Positions 6,735 through 14,860 of a stretch of 40,921 nt of DNA are shown here, in pieces; the first letter of the stretch is position 1; every line of letters starts with the position of its first letter. The position numbers and the translations under genes were made by a program. Where the stretch lies: contig JAUIGB010000008.1 of the NCBI GenBank assembly GCA_030429975.1, positions 1 to 40,921 on the forward strand, read 5' to 3'. The stretch is from a bacterium. GTDB taxonomy: Bacteria; Patescibacteriota; Saccharimonadia; Saccharimonadales; Saccharimonadaceae. Under the pieces are notes generated by a model. That model ran no database searches. It had not been told where the DNA came from and worked only from the letters and a program-made list of their open reading frames with translations.

Positions 6735-7808
6735 TCAAAACGGTAACTGAGCCCTTTCTTCTTCCGTTGAAAGCTTTAATCCGTATCTATTTCTTATTTC
6801 AATAGCTAGTTCATCCTCTTCGTTGCTGTCTAAAGCATTGAAAAGTCTTTCGGCGAATTGGGCGATGTCATCATCGCCACCAATGGCATATATTTGACTA
6901 TTTGTAGTCATAATTTCCGTTATTGTCCTTAGTTGATCGATACTAAAATACGAAAACAGAGAATCAACTTCTGCTACTGCACTATGGGCACCGCTAAATG
7001 AACCTACTGAACTGAGCACATCAATCGTGCTATCAAGAGATTGTAACGTGTAAGATTCGGGCTCACGCGCTGAACTACTGACTTTTAGTGATAATTTATC
7101 GCCGTTGGGTTCGCCGAAGATCGATACGATATCGCCCTCATAATTTTGCCACTGATCGAGTGGTTCTCGTTGGCTCGCAATGTTGACACCCTCATCTTTT
7201 AGATATGACCAAATTCGATCAAGCAGTAGCTCGTCTTCCATCTTGTCCTCGCTATACAACTGGTCGAACTTTTGAAATCCATCAATGATCTGGATCTCCG
7301 TATTGGAGAAATATTCTTTCAGTCGATCATCGTTTGTCCAAAGAAAAATTTCCGCATCGGGATTTTTCGCATCGTACTGATCAATTGTTTTAGCTATGAG
7401 CGCATCTTTAAAGCCCTTGTCGCCGCTCTTTTCAAATGGTGGAGTACCTTCAATTGCATAGTGATAGATTTCTTTATACGCACTAGCTTCATCTATCAAT
7501 TCTACTACTTCAAATTTTACTGATTCAGATTTCTCTAGCTTACTAACCATTTCATCATGATCAACATCATCGATTGATTTATCGCTAATGTTCAATATGT
7601 GTCTGTGTGGATTAGTTTTAAAGCTTCTTTTTTGACCGGCTAAGAAAGTTTTTATATGTTTACGGATTTCGTCATACACTACCACGGGCAGTTTTATATC
7701 TGCACGTTTTGCTATTTTTTCCAAATCATTTCTACCACCCAGAAATGTTGTCACAGAGCCGCTATTATCCACCGCATTCGTATCAACAAACACAACGGGT
7801 CGTGGCAT
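6735..7808 (-). CDS. PIN-domain (DUF4935-like) ribonuclease embedded in the R-M locus
   Basis: A 357-residue protein whose N-terminal 165 residues form a PIN-like domain. It starts PVVFVDTNAVDNS (Asp9), has VVVYDEIRKH (Glu47), GFKDALIAKT (Asp135) and LWTNDDRL (Asp160), the acidic quartet of PIN nucleases. This is the long PIN type resembling DUF4935, not a small VapC. The rest (residues 166-357) is unrecognised and may sense or regulate. The gene begins 4 bp after hsdS and ends 26 bp before hsdR, so it is cotranscribed with R-M genes. PIN nucleases cut single-stranded RNA, often tRNA or rRNA. Position inside an hsd operon recalls prrC, an anticodon nuclease kept silent by its R-M partner; that parallel is inference. 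Confidence 0.75.
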   Translation of the reverse strand: MPRPVVFVDTNAVDNSGSVTTFLGGRNDLEKIAKRADIKLPVVVYDEIRKHIKTFLAGQKRSFKTNPHRHILNISDKSIDDVDHDEMVSKLEKSESVKFEVVELIDEASAYKEIYHYAIEGTPPFEKSGDKGFKDALIAKTIDQYDAKNPDAEIFLWTNDDRLKEYFSNTEIQIIDGFQKFDQLYSEDKMEDELLLDRIWSYLKDEGVNIASQREPLDQWQNYEGDIVSIFGEPNGDKLSLKVSSSAREPESYTLQSLDSTIDVLSSVGSFSGAHSAVAEVDSLFSYFSIDQLRTITEIMTTNSQIYAIGGDDDIAQFAERLFNALDSNEEDELAIEIRNRYGLKLSTEEERAQLPF

Positions 7809-7812
7809 CGCT

Positions 7813-8994
7813 TTAGTTTACCTTCACCTTTCCAGAAATCAATCGCGGGAGGAGGGTGTCGCGAAGGGTGGTGAGGGTTTGGATTTGTTCTTGATTGTTG
7901 CGCATCGCGTCAAACAAACTTGCGACTTCTGTTTCAAATTCTTGTAATGATTTTTTGCTCGGTTTTGTAATATTGATATTGCGGAATGCCGACTTGCTGA
8001 TCTCCATAAATGTTGAACCGTTAGCAGCATTCTTGATCTGCTCCATGTTATGTTTTAGCCAAAAATACATAAAATGGTTTGACAAATATGCACCTGCCAA
8101 AAATGCTATATATCCCTGATTTATCGCCAACGGTAATCCGGCTATTGCGACATAACCGATAGGTGCGCGCGATGATAAAAGTAAAGTTCCTTCAGGCAAT
8201 AAACCAGAGCTAATTTTTGCTAATCCCTTTTCGGTAATAGTCTTGTCGGTACTCAGAATGTGGGCGTCATTTTTTCCGGTTAAGTCGCGTGGACTTGTCC
8301 ACGCTATGTCACCACTCCAAAAGTCAGCCTCTTTTGTTGATGGCGTGCCGCCACCTTTTATACTTACAAGCTCTGCAATTTTTACCGTATCCCACTTCAA
8401 CACCTCGGGATTGTCGATAAAATAATGACGAAAGAGCGCCTGCCCCATCTCCTCGAGTGTTTCGTTCATTTTTCGATTTAGTTCGATTTTTTCGTCGATT
8501 GAGCCAAGAACTCCTACAATAGCTCGTTGTTGATCCAGGTTTAAACCCGGTAATTTAATCTTAGCAATGTTATAAAGCGGTAACTTTGGTTGCGTTGAGC
8601 CGACGCGCCCCGCTTGTATTTCAGCCTGCCCAGTTGACGACGAAAGGAAATAGTATAAAAATTCAGGGTCGATCTTGTTCCTGTCGCAAATCAGTTTGAC
8701 GCAGTTTTCGGTCAAGCTGGCATTGTCCAAGTTTTTGTCGACAATTGAGACCATGCCGATGGTGCCCACTATAGAAAGTAGTATGTCATCGGTATTGGTT
8801 ATGTATTTAGAGATTTTTGGAAATACATCATCAGGAACGTACTGAAGTGATGTTCTTGCAACGTACTTCTGCCCCATGTCCACTATTCGAAGATAGGGAT
8901 GAGAATTAGGCACACCCTGAAGAGCCTCACCTTTGGGGAGACGCTTTCCGCCCTTTATGCGCGCAACATCACCAAGCAAAACAGTCTGTGTCAT
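7813..8994 (-). CDS. hsdS: Type I restriction enzyme, S (specificity) subunit
   Basis: The 393 residues are arranged as two target-recognition domains separated by conserved helices. TRD1 begins LLGDVARIKGGKRLPKG. The central spacer contains LDQQRAIVGVLGSIDEKIELNRKMNETLEEMGQALF. TRD2 begins WDTVKIAELVSIKGGGTPSTK with IAWTSPRDL. The last helix ends TLLPRLISGKVKV. HsdS determines the bipartite DNA target for both methylation and cleavage. The start codon overlaps the stop of the 87-aa gene (4 bp, 8991-8994), indicating translational coupling. Both TRDs are complete, so a two-part recognition sequence is expected; it cannot be read from the protein. Confidence 0.94.
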   Translation of the reverse strand: MTQTVLLGDVARIKGGKRLPKGEALQGVPNSHPYLRIVDMGQKYVARTSLQYVPDDVFPKISKYITNTDDILLSIVGTIGMVSIVDKNLDNASLTENCVKLICDRNKIDPEFLYYFLSSSTGQAEIQAGRVGSTQPKLPLYNIAKIKLPGLNLDQQRAIVGVLGSIDEKIELNRKMNETLEEMGQALFRHYFIDNPEVLKWDTVKIAELVSIKGGGTPSTKEADFWSGDIAWTSPRDLTGKNDAHILSTDKTITEKGLAKISSGLLPEGTLLLSSRAPIGYVAIAGLPLAINQGYIAFLAGAYLSNHFMYFWLKHNMEQIKNAANGSTFMEISKSAFRNINITKPSKKSLQEFETEVASLFDAMRNNQEQIQTLTTLRDTLLPRLISGKVKVN

Positions 8995-9254
8995 TTTTTA
9001 CCTGCTTTCGGATTTCTAACACCCAAGAACTCATCAAAGCTCAGCTTGGACTTTTCAGTCTCGTTTAGACAATCGTCATACAGGAACTGCTGGAATTTTG
9101 TTATTTCCTCGGCGGTAAGTTCCGGGTCGAAGTTATCGCGGCTACCTAAATGACGCGCGATGTTTTGCACCTTGGTATATTCAATTACCCTAGCGACACT
9201 CACGTTGTCCCAATCATGAAATCCGTCTGGCAATATATAGGGTAATTTGGTCAT
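8991..9254 (-). CDS. Small unknown protein between fic and hsdS
   Basis: The 87-residue product begins MTKLPYILPDGFHDWDNVSVARVIEYTKVQNIARHL and continues with an acidic helix (DPELTAEEITKFQQFLYDD) and a lysine-rich end. No catalytic motif, membrane segment or known domain is recognised. It overlaps fic by 4 bp at its start and hsdS by 4 bp at its end, so it is tightly coupled to both. It could be a partner or inhibitor of Fic, a link to HsdS, or an R-M accessory subunit; nothing in the sequence decides between these. Confidence 0.75.
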   Translation of the reverse strand: MTKLPYILPDGFHDWDNVSVARVIEYTKVQNIARHLGSRDNFDPELTAEEITKFQQFLYDDCLNETEKSKLSFDEFLGVRNPKAGKK

Positions 9255-10414
9255 TCGCTATCCTCGTTCGTCGTTTCATCACTAAATAGACTCACGTAAT
9301 CACGGTATGTGTACTTTTGACCATAGCTATCAGTATCTTTGGTAGGGTACAAGATCTTCATGTCAACTAGGCGTTCGATCACTTTATATGCACCTTGTCT
9401 CGTATAGCCTGTCCATTTGACAATATCAGCAATACCAACCGTCGGCAGGCGGTAAAGGTTGCGTAGCACCTCTACTGTCGTAGGCGCAGATGCACGACCA
9501 AGCTTTTGGACTTTGCGCATGTCGCGTTCGCGGAGCTCTGTAATTCCCTGGCACGTGTTTATGGCAGAGCTGGCAATCTCGATGATACCGTCCAGGAAAA
9601 AGTCTACCCATTCGATAATGCGATTGTCTTCTGAGTGGTATCCGTTCAGCCTCTCATAATAAACGTCTTGGTTCTTTTTGAAGTATGACGACAGGTACAA
9701 CACCGGCATTTCTAGCATGTGCTCATGCCATAGAAACATAGTGACGATCATGCGCCCTGTTCGACCGTTTCCGTCTGCGAACGGATGTATCGTCTCGAAC
9801 TGGGAATGCAACAGCGCTGCCTTTATAAGTGGCAAGTAGTCATCCTGTGCATGAATAAATTTTTCATACTGGTCGAGGGCTATATTCATCTCATGTACTG
9901 GCGGCGGCACGAATCTCGCATTATCTGGACGTGTACCGTTTATCCAGTTCTGGCTAGTTCTGAACTCTCCTGGAAATGGATTGTGTGTCGTACGAGCGTC
10001 TGTCATAAGTTTTTCATGTAGCTCTCGAATAAAGCGTAGTGTAAACGGAAAGTCCTGCGCTCGCTTCATACCATAGTTCAGTGCGTCGATATAGTGCAAT
10101 ATATCATCTACGTCTGCCGGCAAGTCACTACTACGTTCAACATTTGCAGCTTCGATAGCGTCCATCATTGTTGCCTTTGTACCCTCTATCTGGCTAGATG
10201 AAGATGCGTCTTTGCGTACGAACATTTCTAGAAAATAATCTTTGTCGGGTAGTAGCTGCGTGATACCGTCTAGCTTACCGATCAACCTAACAGCTTCGGT
10301 ATGCTTGACGTTTATATCTCTGGAAAAGACTATCTGATCGGCTGGTGGAAAATCATTAGGGATAAAGGCTTTGTAGCCGCGTGGTTGCTGTCTGTAGTTT
10401 CCTATGATTCCCAT
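9251..10414 (-). CDS. Fic-family enzyme with self-inhibitory helix and winged-helix tail
   Basis: A 387-residue Fic protein. Residues 71-78 (SSSSQIEG) match the inhibitory (S/T)xxxE(G/N) motif in front of the Fic core, so this is a class II, self-restrained enzyme. The active site HPFADGNGRTGR (210-221) is complete, with catalytic His210. A winged-helix segment (IADIVKWTGYTRQGAYKVIERL) follows near residue 320-345. Such enzymes usually transfer AMP to Ser/Thr/Tyr of proteins. The gene lies between hsdM and hsdS; related Fic genes inside type I R-M loci exist, but their function is poorly known. Two inverted repeats upstream suggest that the winged helix, or another regulator, controls its own expression. 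The substrate is unknown. Confidence 0.92.
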   Translation of the reverse strand: MGIIGNYRQQPRGYKAFIPNDFPPADQIVFSRDINVKHTEAVRLIGKLDGITQLLPDKDYFLEMFVRKDASSSSQIEGTKATMMDAIEAANVERSSDLPADVDDILHYIDALNYGMKRAQDFPFTLRFIRELHEKLMTDARTTHNPFPGEFRTSQNWINGTRPDNARFVPPPVHEMNIALDQYEKFIHAQDDYLPLIKAALLHSQFETIHPFADGNGRTGRMIVTMFLWHEHMLEMPVLYLSSYFKKNQDVYYERLNGYHSEDNRIIEWVDFFLDGIIEIASSAINTCQGITELRERDMRKVQKLGRASAPTTVEVLRNLYRLPTVGIADIVKWTGYTRQGAYKVIERLVDMKILYPTKDTDSYGQKYTYRDYVSLFSDETTNEDSE

Positions 10415-10416
10415 AT

Positions 10417-10445
10417 TGTTTACATCCTTTATACTAATGTAAACA
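10417..10445. promoter_or_regulatory. Inverted repeat operator 1 upstream of fic
   Basis: TGTTTACAT (10417-10425) and ATGTAAACA (10437-10445) form perfect 9-bp arms with an 11-bp spacer, immediately upstream of the fic ATG (10414). The half-site is the same as in the second repeat at 10460-10486, so both are likely sites of one dimeric regulator. Confidence 0.65.
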
Positions 10446-10459
10446 GAATATCACTTTTT

Positions 10460-10486
10460 GTTTACATTTGCAAGTGCAATGTAAAC
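10460..10486. promoter_or_regulatory. Inverted repeat operator 2 between hsdM and fic
   Basis: GTTTACATT (10460-10468) and AATGTAAAC (10478-10486) are perfect 9-bp arms with a 9-bp spacer. On the minus strand, TTGCAA with TATTCT at 17-bp spacing runs from inside this repeat to the gap between the two repeats. That would make both repeats promoter operators for fic and the genes behind it. Confidence 0.6.
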
Positions 10487-10499
10487 GATCGTGTCAAGC

Positions 10500-11981
10500 T
10501 CATTCTGTTGATATTTTTGATAAATTCTCCTTTATCTTATGTTCCAAATCGTGCGATTTGGCAAACTGTTCGTCTAGCTCGGATTTTAGGCGTTGCATCT
10601 TGTCGGCGAAGGCTTCGTCGTCTTCCTCGACCTCTTCGTTACCTACGTATCGGCCGGGTGTTAGTACAAAATCATGCTCGCGGATTTCATCTATAGTTAC
10701 TACCTTGGCAAAGCCCGGTACGTCAGCGTACTCATCACTCTGAGTTTTGAAGTTATGATATGCGCTAGCTACACGTTCGATATCTTCGGCAGTTAGTTCG
10801 CGGTTGCGTCGGTTGATCATGCGGCCCAGATTGCGTCCGTCGATGAACAGTACTTTGCTACTGCGATTGGTACGCTCACGACTAATAAACCATAGACATG
10901 CAGGGATACCGGTGTTGAAGAATAGCTGGCTTGGAAGTGTTACGATACAGTCTACTAGGTCTTTTTCGACAATCTCTTTTCGGATCTCACCCTCACCACT
11001 GCTCTGGCTGCTCATACTGCCGTTTGCCAGGACAAACCCAGCCGTGCCGCGTGGCGACAGGTGGTGAATCATGTGTTGTATCCATGCATAGTTGGCGTTG
11101 CCCTTGGGCGGTGTACCATATTTCCAGCGCATGTCGTCTGTCAGTAATTCCTGCCCCCAGTCGCTAATATTGAATGGCGGGTTGGCGATGATGTAATCTG
11201 CTTTGAGATCTGGGAATTTGTCGTCGTGGAATGTGTCACCACGGCGTAGATCAGCATCGATACCGCGGATGGCCATGTTCATCTTGCCTAGGCGCCAGGT
11301 GGTTTCGTTTAACTCTTGGCCATATATAGATATGTCGCCTTTTCGTCCTGAATGTTCCTCTACGAACTTCTCACTCCATACAAACATACCGCCGCTACCA
11401 CACGCGGGGTCGTATACGCGGCCACCGTATGGCTCTAGCATCTCTACAAGCAATTTGACGATTGATCTTGGTGTGTAAAATTCGCCACCGTGCTTGCCCT
11501 CACTGTCGGCAAACATACCCATGAAGTATTCGTATACTTGGCCCAGCAAGTCCTTGGCATTGTCCGCATGGAATGAAGTATTACTAAACAGATCAATTAA
11601 TTCTCCTAAACGACGCTTGTCGAGTGCTTCGCGAGCATAATTTTTAGGTAGCACGCCTTTGAGCGAAGGATTGTCACGCTCGACGGCGTCCATTGCGTTG
11701 TCAATCAGTACGCCTATCGTGGGTTGCTTGGCGTTTTTGGACAGATAATCCCAGCGTGCCTCTGGCGGTATCCAGAACACGTTGTCGGCAGCGTAGAAGT
11801 CGCGATCTTCTGGATCGTAATCCTCGGATTTGGCTTTTTGGTACTGCACGTCAAATGCATCAGACACATACTTTAGAAATATCAGTCCAAGAACGACATA
11901 TTTGTATTCAGACGAGCTGATATTACCGCGTAGTTTATCGGCAGCTAGCCATAGTTTGGATTCAATCTGTTGGATATCCAT
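10500..11981 (-). CDS. hsdM: Type I restriction enzyme, M (adenine methyltransferase) subunit
   Basis: The 493-residue length is typical. The N-terminal helical domain (about 1-150) is followed by the N6-adenine methyltransferase domain with DPACGSGG (191-198, AdoMet binding) and ANPPF (NPPF at 267-270, catalytic). [17 protein letters not shown] just before is diagnostic of HsdM. The C-terminal part contains the helices that pack on HsdS. The enzyme protects host DNA and, with HsdS and HsdR, forms the restriction complex. It is first in the locus. A TATAAT (12012-12007) just after the radC stop, and the sequence GGGAGAG before the ATG, give it its own promoter and ribosome-binding site. Confidence 0.96.
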   Translation of the reverse strand: MDIQQIESKLWLAADKLRGNISSSEYKYVVLGLIFLKYVSDAFDVQYQKAKSEDYDPEDRDFYAADNVFWIPPEARWDYLSKNAKQPTIGVLIDNAMDAVERDNPSLKGVLPKNYAREALDKRRLGELIDLFSNTSFHADNAKDLLGQVYEYFMGMFADSEGKHGGEFYTPRSIVKLLVEMLEPYGGRVYDPACGSGGMFVWSEKFVEEHSGRKGDISIYGQELNETTWRLGKMNMAIRGIDADLRRGDTFHDDKFPDLKADYIIANPPFNISDWGQELLTDDMRWKYGTPPKGNANYAWIQHMIHHLSPRGTAGFVLANGSMSSQSSGEGEIRKEIVEKDLVDCIVTLPSQLFFNTGIPACLWFISRERTNRSSKVLFIDGRNLGRMINRRNRELTAEDIERVASAYHNFKTQSDEYADVPGFAKVVTIDEIREHDFVLTPGRYVGNEEVEEDDEAFADKMQRLKSELDEQFAKSHDLEHKIKENLSKISTE

Positions 11982-12006
11982 GTCTCTCCCTGTAAGTGTT
12001 ATGTCT

Positions 12007-12012
12007 ATTATA
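12007..12012 (-). promoter_or_regulatory. hsdM promoter -10 element
   Basis: TATAAT on the minus strand lies directly after the radC stop codon and 25 bases before the hsdM ATG. The -35 is poor. A GGGAGAG ribosome-binding site follows, so this promoter, unlike many here, gives a leader. Confidence 0.45.
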
Positions 12013-12014
12013 GC

Positions 12015-12662
12015 CTAAGATACGACTACATGAGAGGTTTTAGTGACAACAACATGGTCGAGTAATGTAACCCCTAATAATGTTGCGGCTTCTCTTAGGC
12101 GTTTGGTAACATCCTTGTCGGCTTGCGAGGGTTCCAGGTTTCCGCTCGGATGGTTGTGCGCCACGATGATTGATGCTGCGCGGTCAGTAATCGCATCGGC
12201 GAAAACTTCGCGTGGATGGACTAGACTGGACGTAAGCGTACCGATGGTTATGATGCGCTTAGCAATCAGGCGGTTCGCGCCGTCTAGAGTTAAGCAAACG
12301 AAGTATTCCTGTTTCTTGTCGCGGATGTCTTCCAGTTGCTCAACGGCTTTTTCAGAGCTGTCGATGATAGGACGGCCTGGGTCTGCCAAGTAGCGCTTGG
12401 ATAGTTCAAAAGCTGCTAGTACTTCGGTGGCCTTTGCAGCGCCAATACCCACGGTATCATATAGGAGTTTGGGCGGAATGTCGTGGCCATATTGCTTCAG
12501 AAGCTTTAGGAGATTTTTGGATATTTTGGTTACATCGGCCTGTGCGTTGCCACTACCAATAATCGCCATCAGTAATTCCAGATCACCAAGAGCCTCGGCG
12601 CCCTTTGCCTGCAACTTCTCCCTCGGTCTCTCGTCTGCTCGCCTATTCTTAATACTCGCCAT
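12015..12662 (-). CDS. radC: RadC-family JAB/MPN domain protein
   Basis: The 215-residue protein has the usual RadC layout. An N-terminal helix-hairpin-helix region (GAEALGDLELLMAIIGSG, VGIGAAKATEVLAAFELSKRY) is followed by the JAB1/MPN metal site HNHPSGNLEPSQAD (His169, His171, Asp182). The short end HVVVS is normal for the family. The cellular role of RadC is not settled, despite its annotation as a DNA repair protein. It is next to the R-M locus but transcribed separately: its TATAAT (12676-12671) lies 8 bases from the ATG, divergent from the oxidoreductase gene. Confidence 0.93.
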   Translation of the reverse strand: MASIKNRRADERPREKLQAKGAEALGDLELLMAIIGSGNAQADVTKISKNLLKLLKQYGHDIPPKLLYDTVGIGAAKATEVLAAFELSKRYLADPGRPIIDSSEKAVEQLEDIRDKKQEYFVCLTLDGANRLIAKRIITIGTLTSSLVHPREVFADAITDRAASIIVAHNHPSGNLEPSQADKDVTKRLREAATLLGVTLLDHVVVTKTSHVVVS

Positions 12663-12723
12663 TTCAGAGAATTATACTCTTTTCACCATATTTTAGCCAA
12701 GCGGAGCGTTGTATACTAACAGT

Positions 12724-13350
12724 ATGACCAAAACAATAGCAGTATTCGGAGCGACGGGCCGGACGGGGCGGGTTTTTGTAGATGTTGCTTTGCAAGCCGG
12801 TTGGCATGTACGGGCTGGCGTGCGGAATAATACTCTGCCTGCGCACGACAACCTGACCGTGGTAACATGCGATATAACCAAGCCCGACGATATTGCCAAT
12901 GTATTGCGTGATTGCGACGCAGTGGTTAGCCTGTTGGGACATAGGTTCAAAAGCCCGGCGAAGCTACAGACGGATGCTATGAATGTAATAACCGAGCAGA
13001 TGAAATTGCTAAACATACGACGTATAGTGTCGCTAACAGGTACAGGCGTGCGACGCCCCGGGGACAAGGTAAACATCGTCGATAGATTGGCAAATATGGC
13101 CATAGCAATAGTTGACCCAGCGCGCGTGAACGACGGCAAGGCACACGTGGACGTACTGGAACAATCCCAACTGGATTGGACAGTCGTGCGCGTGCTAAAG
13201 CTGACGAACGGCAAGGCCGAACAGTACAGGCTAACACGCGGTGGGCCAGCAAAGACTCTGGTATCACGACAAACCGTGGCGGACGCGCTCGTTTCGGTAC
13301 TGTACGACAATAAATACATCCATTCCCTGCCCGTAGTATCGAAAAAATAG
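12724..13350 (+). CDS. NAD(P)-binding NmrA/SDR-type oxidoreductase
   Basis: A 208-residue Rossmann protein beginning TKTIAVFGATGRTGRVFVDVAL, with the GxxGxxG nucleotide-binding loop. Later segments AVVSLLGHR and RIVSLTGTGVR fit the atypical SDR / NmrA / biliverdin-reductase-B group. No clear YxxxK active site is visible, so it may be a redox sensor or a flavin reductase. Start choice: an upstream TTG at 12709 is in frame, but TATACT at 12712-12717 would then lie inside the gene. The ATG at 12724 is 6 bases from that box, as in other genes here. It precedes the flavodoxin-like gene in the same direction. Confidence 0.82.
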   Translation: MTKTIAVFGATGRTGRVFVDVALQAGWHVRAGVRNNTLPAHDNLTVVTCDITKPDDIANVLRDCDAVVSLLGHRFKSPAKLQTDAMNVITEQMKLLNIRRIVSLTGTGVRRPGDKVNIVDRLANMAIAIVDPARVNDGKAHVDVLEQSQLDWTVVRVLKLTNGKAEQYRLTRGGPAKTLVSRQTVADALVSVLYDNKYIHSLPVVSKK

Positions 13351-13369
13351 CTAGAATCCATATGATTTT

Positions 13370-13389
13370 CCATATGGATATCCATATGG
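13370..13389. promoter_or_regulatory. Perfect 20-bp palindromic operator at flavodoxin gene promoter
   Basis: This is the second copy of CCATATGGATATCCATATGG. The flank CATATGATTTT on its left and ATTT on its right are also shared with 588-621 in inverted orientation. A TATAAT box follows at 13404-13409 and the palindrome covers the -35 position, so binding would block RNA polymerase. Confidence 0.75.
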
Positions 13390-13444
13390 ATTTTTATAAA
13401 CGTTATAATAGGTATATGGGTATGAAAGTCAGGAGGTAGATGAT

Positions 13445-14182
13445 ATGAGTGAAAATGAAACGAAATACGACGATCTAAAGGCAGTCTTTATCAATTGTTC
13501 GATCAAAAAGGACAAATCCCAATCACACACGCAACTGCTGATGGACCGCGCGGCGGATATCATGCGTAAACAAGGCGTAAGTGTAGAGGATGTATATGTA
13601 CTGGATCACAGAGTAGCTTTTGGCATGGTAAAAGACAGAGCGGACGAAGGTCAGGACGATGAATGGCCACAGATACAGCAAAAGATTATGGATGCAGATA
13701 TATTGGTCATAGGCTCGCCCATATGGCTAGGGACCAAATCATCCGTCGCGACGCTGGTAATCGAGCGTATGTACGCGTATAGCGGTGATCATAATGACAA
13801 AGATCAATACTTGTACTATGGCAAAACTGGCGGTTGTATCATTACTGGCAACGAAGACGGTATCAAACACTGCGCCATGGATATACTGTACGCGCTAGGC
13901 CACATAGGCTATACGATACCACCGCAGGCTGACGCCGGATGGATTGGCGAAGCTGGCCCCGGTCCTAGCTATGGCGACACCGAATGGGATGGCAAACAAC
14001 TAGACGTGCCCATGGGTTACGACAATGACTTTACCAATCGCAACACGACATTTATGGCATGGAATCTGATGCACACCGCACGCATGCTAAAGGACAATGG
14101 TGGAATACCGGCAGTTGGCAATACATCGTCTGGATGGAAGCACGTTACAAACGCCCAATCTGACAATCCTGAATATCGCTAA
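13445..14182 (+). CDS. Flavodoxin-fold NAD(P)H-dependent FMN reductase
   Basis: The 245-residue protein has the flavodoxin-like reductase pattern: LKAVFINCSIKKDKSQSHTQLLMDRAADIM (phosphate-binding start), DADILVIGSPIWLGTKSSVATLVIERM (the conserved GSPIW segment) and GKTGGCIITGNEDGIKH. It probably reduces quinones or other acceptors with FMN. Translation signals differ from many neighbours: a strong AGGAGG (13431-13436) stands 8 bases before the ATG, and the message has a leader of about 30 bases. The promoter carries the 20-bp palindrome shared with the abrB-like gene. Its stop overlaps the stop of the convergent gene by 4 bp (CTAA). Confidence 0.87.
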   Translation: MSENETKYDDLKAVFINCSIKKDKSQSHTQLLMDRAADIMRKQGVSVEDVYVLDHRVAFGMVKDRADEGQDDEWPQIQQKIMDADILVIGSPIWLGTKSSVATLVIERMYAYSGDHNDKDQYLYYGKTGGCIITGNEDGIKHCAMDILYALGHIGYTIPPQADAGWIGEAGPGPSYGDTEWDGKQLDVPMGYDNDFTNRNTTFMAWNLMHTARMLKDNGGIPAVGNTSSGWKHVTNAQSDNPEYR

Positions 14183-14859
14183 TCTTGGCCGTCACTATAT
14201 AGGCTAGGTGGACACAGTGACATGATAACCGTGGCGCGGTCTAGTAGCTTTTCTTCGAAATCATAGGGCACCCATTGGCCGTATTCGTCACCTTCGGACA
14301 TATCGGACAATTTGTCGCTGTCTGGCATATCTGGATCGGTCAGGATTTCCTGCAGGCGCTCTTCGCTGATAGGTTCTGGAAAGACTATGACTTCTACATC
14401 CGTGTCCGTGTCTTCGATATCTATCAGACCGGGATCAATGCCTTCGCTCCAGGCACGCTTTCGGCCCATGCAGTATTCTTCCATCGCGTCATATATATCA
14501 TCACGGGTGTCTAGTTCGAACCCAGCGATTGGGTTGATAGAGATTAGCGTATTGTACAGAGCATTTTGATCTTCGTCCGCGACCTGCGTCAATAGCGACG
14601 CGGCCTGGGTAGTTTCCATAGTATCCGCGGCGAATTCGGCAAGTCTGCGAAAGCTTTCACCGTGCAACTCGGTCGCGTAAAAAAGCATGGCTGAAGCTTG
14701 GCCAACCTTTTCGTGCAATTGGCCGTTCACGAACTGGGTCATGGTGTCATGCAGACTAGCTCTGCTGTTTTCGAAAGCTTCCTTATAAGTATCAATAGTA
14801 TCGAAAGACAACTCTCCTATATCAAAGGATGGAAAATCTTCTGGTCTCTCGGCTGACAT
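14179..14859 (-). CDS. Acidic hypothetical protein
   Basis: A 226-residue, strongly acidic, soluble protein with a helical N-terminal half and an Asp/Glu-rich middle (IDIEDTDTDVEVIVFPEP). No catalytic motif, signal peptide or membrane helix is visible and I do not recognise a family. It converges on the flavodoxin gene and overlaps it at the stops. TATAAT (14871-14866) is exactly 6 bases before the ATG, inside a 13-bp inverted repeat. Long intact frame plus promoter support a real gene. Confidence 0.72.
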   Translation of the reverse strand: MSAERPEDFPSFDIGELSFDTIDTYKEAFENSRASLHDTMTQFVNGQLHEKVGQASAMLFYATELHGESFRRLAEFAADTMETTQAASLLTQVADEDQNALYNTLISINPIAGFELDTRDDIYDAMEEYCMGRKRAWSEGIDPGLIDIEDTDTDVEVIVFPEPISEERLQEILTDPDMPDSDKLSDMSEGDEYGQWVPYDFEEKLLDRATVIMSLCPPSLYSDGQD

Positions 14860-14860
14860 G

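Noticed and set aside
10301-10696. 131-aa plus-strand frame across the hsdM-fic gap
   Set aside because: It overlaps the ends of two certain genes in antisense and the fic operator region; no homology or start signals.
12693-13385. 230-aa minus-strand open frame opposite the oxidoreductase gene
   Set aside because: It is the antisense shadow of a Rossmann-fold gene with clear motifs, has Ser/Thr/Arg-rich nonsense composition and no promoter or ribosome-binding site.
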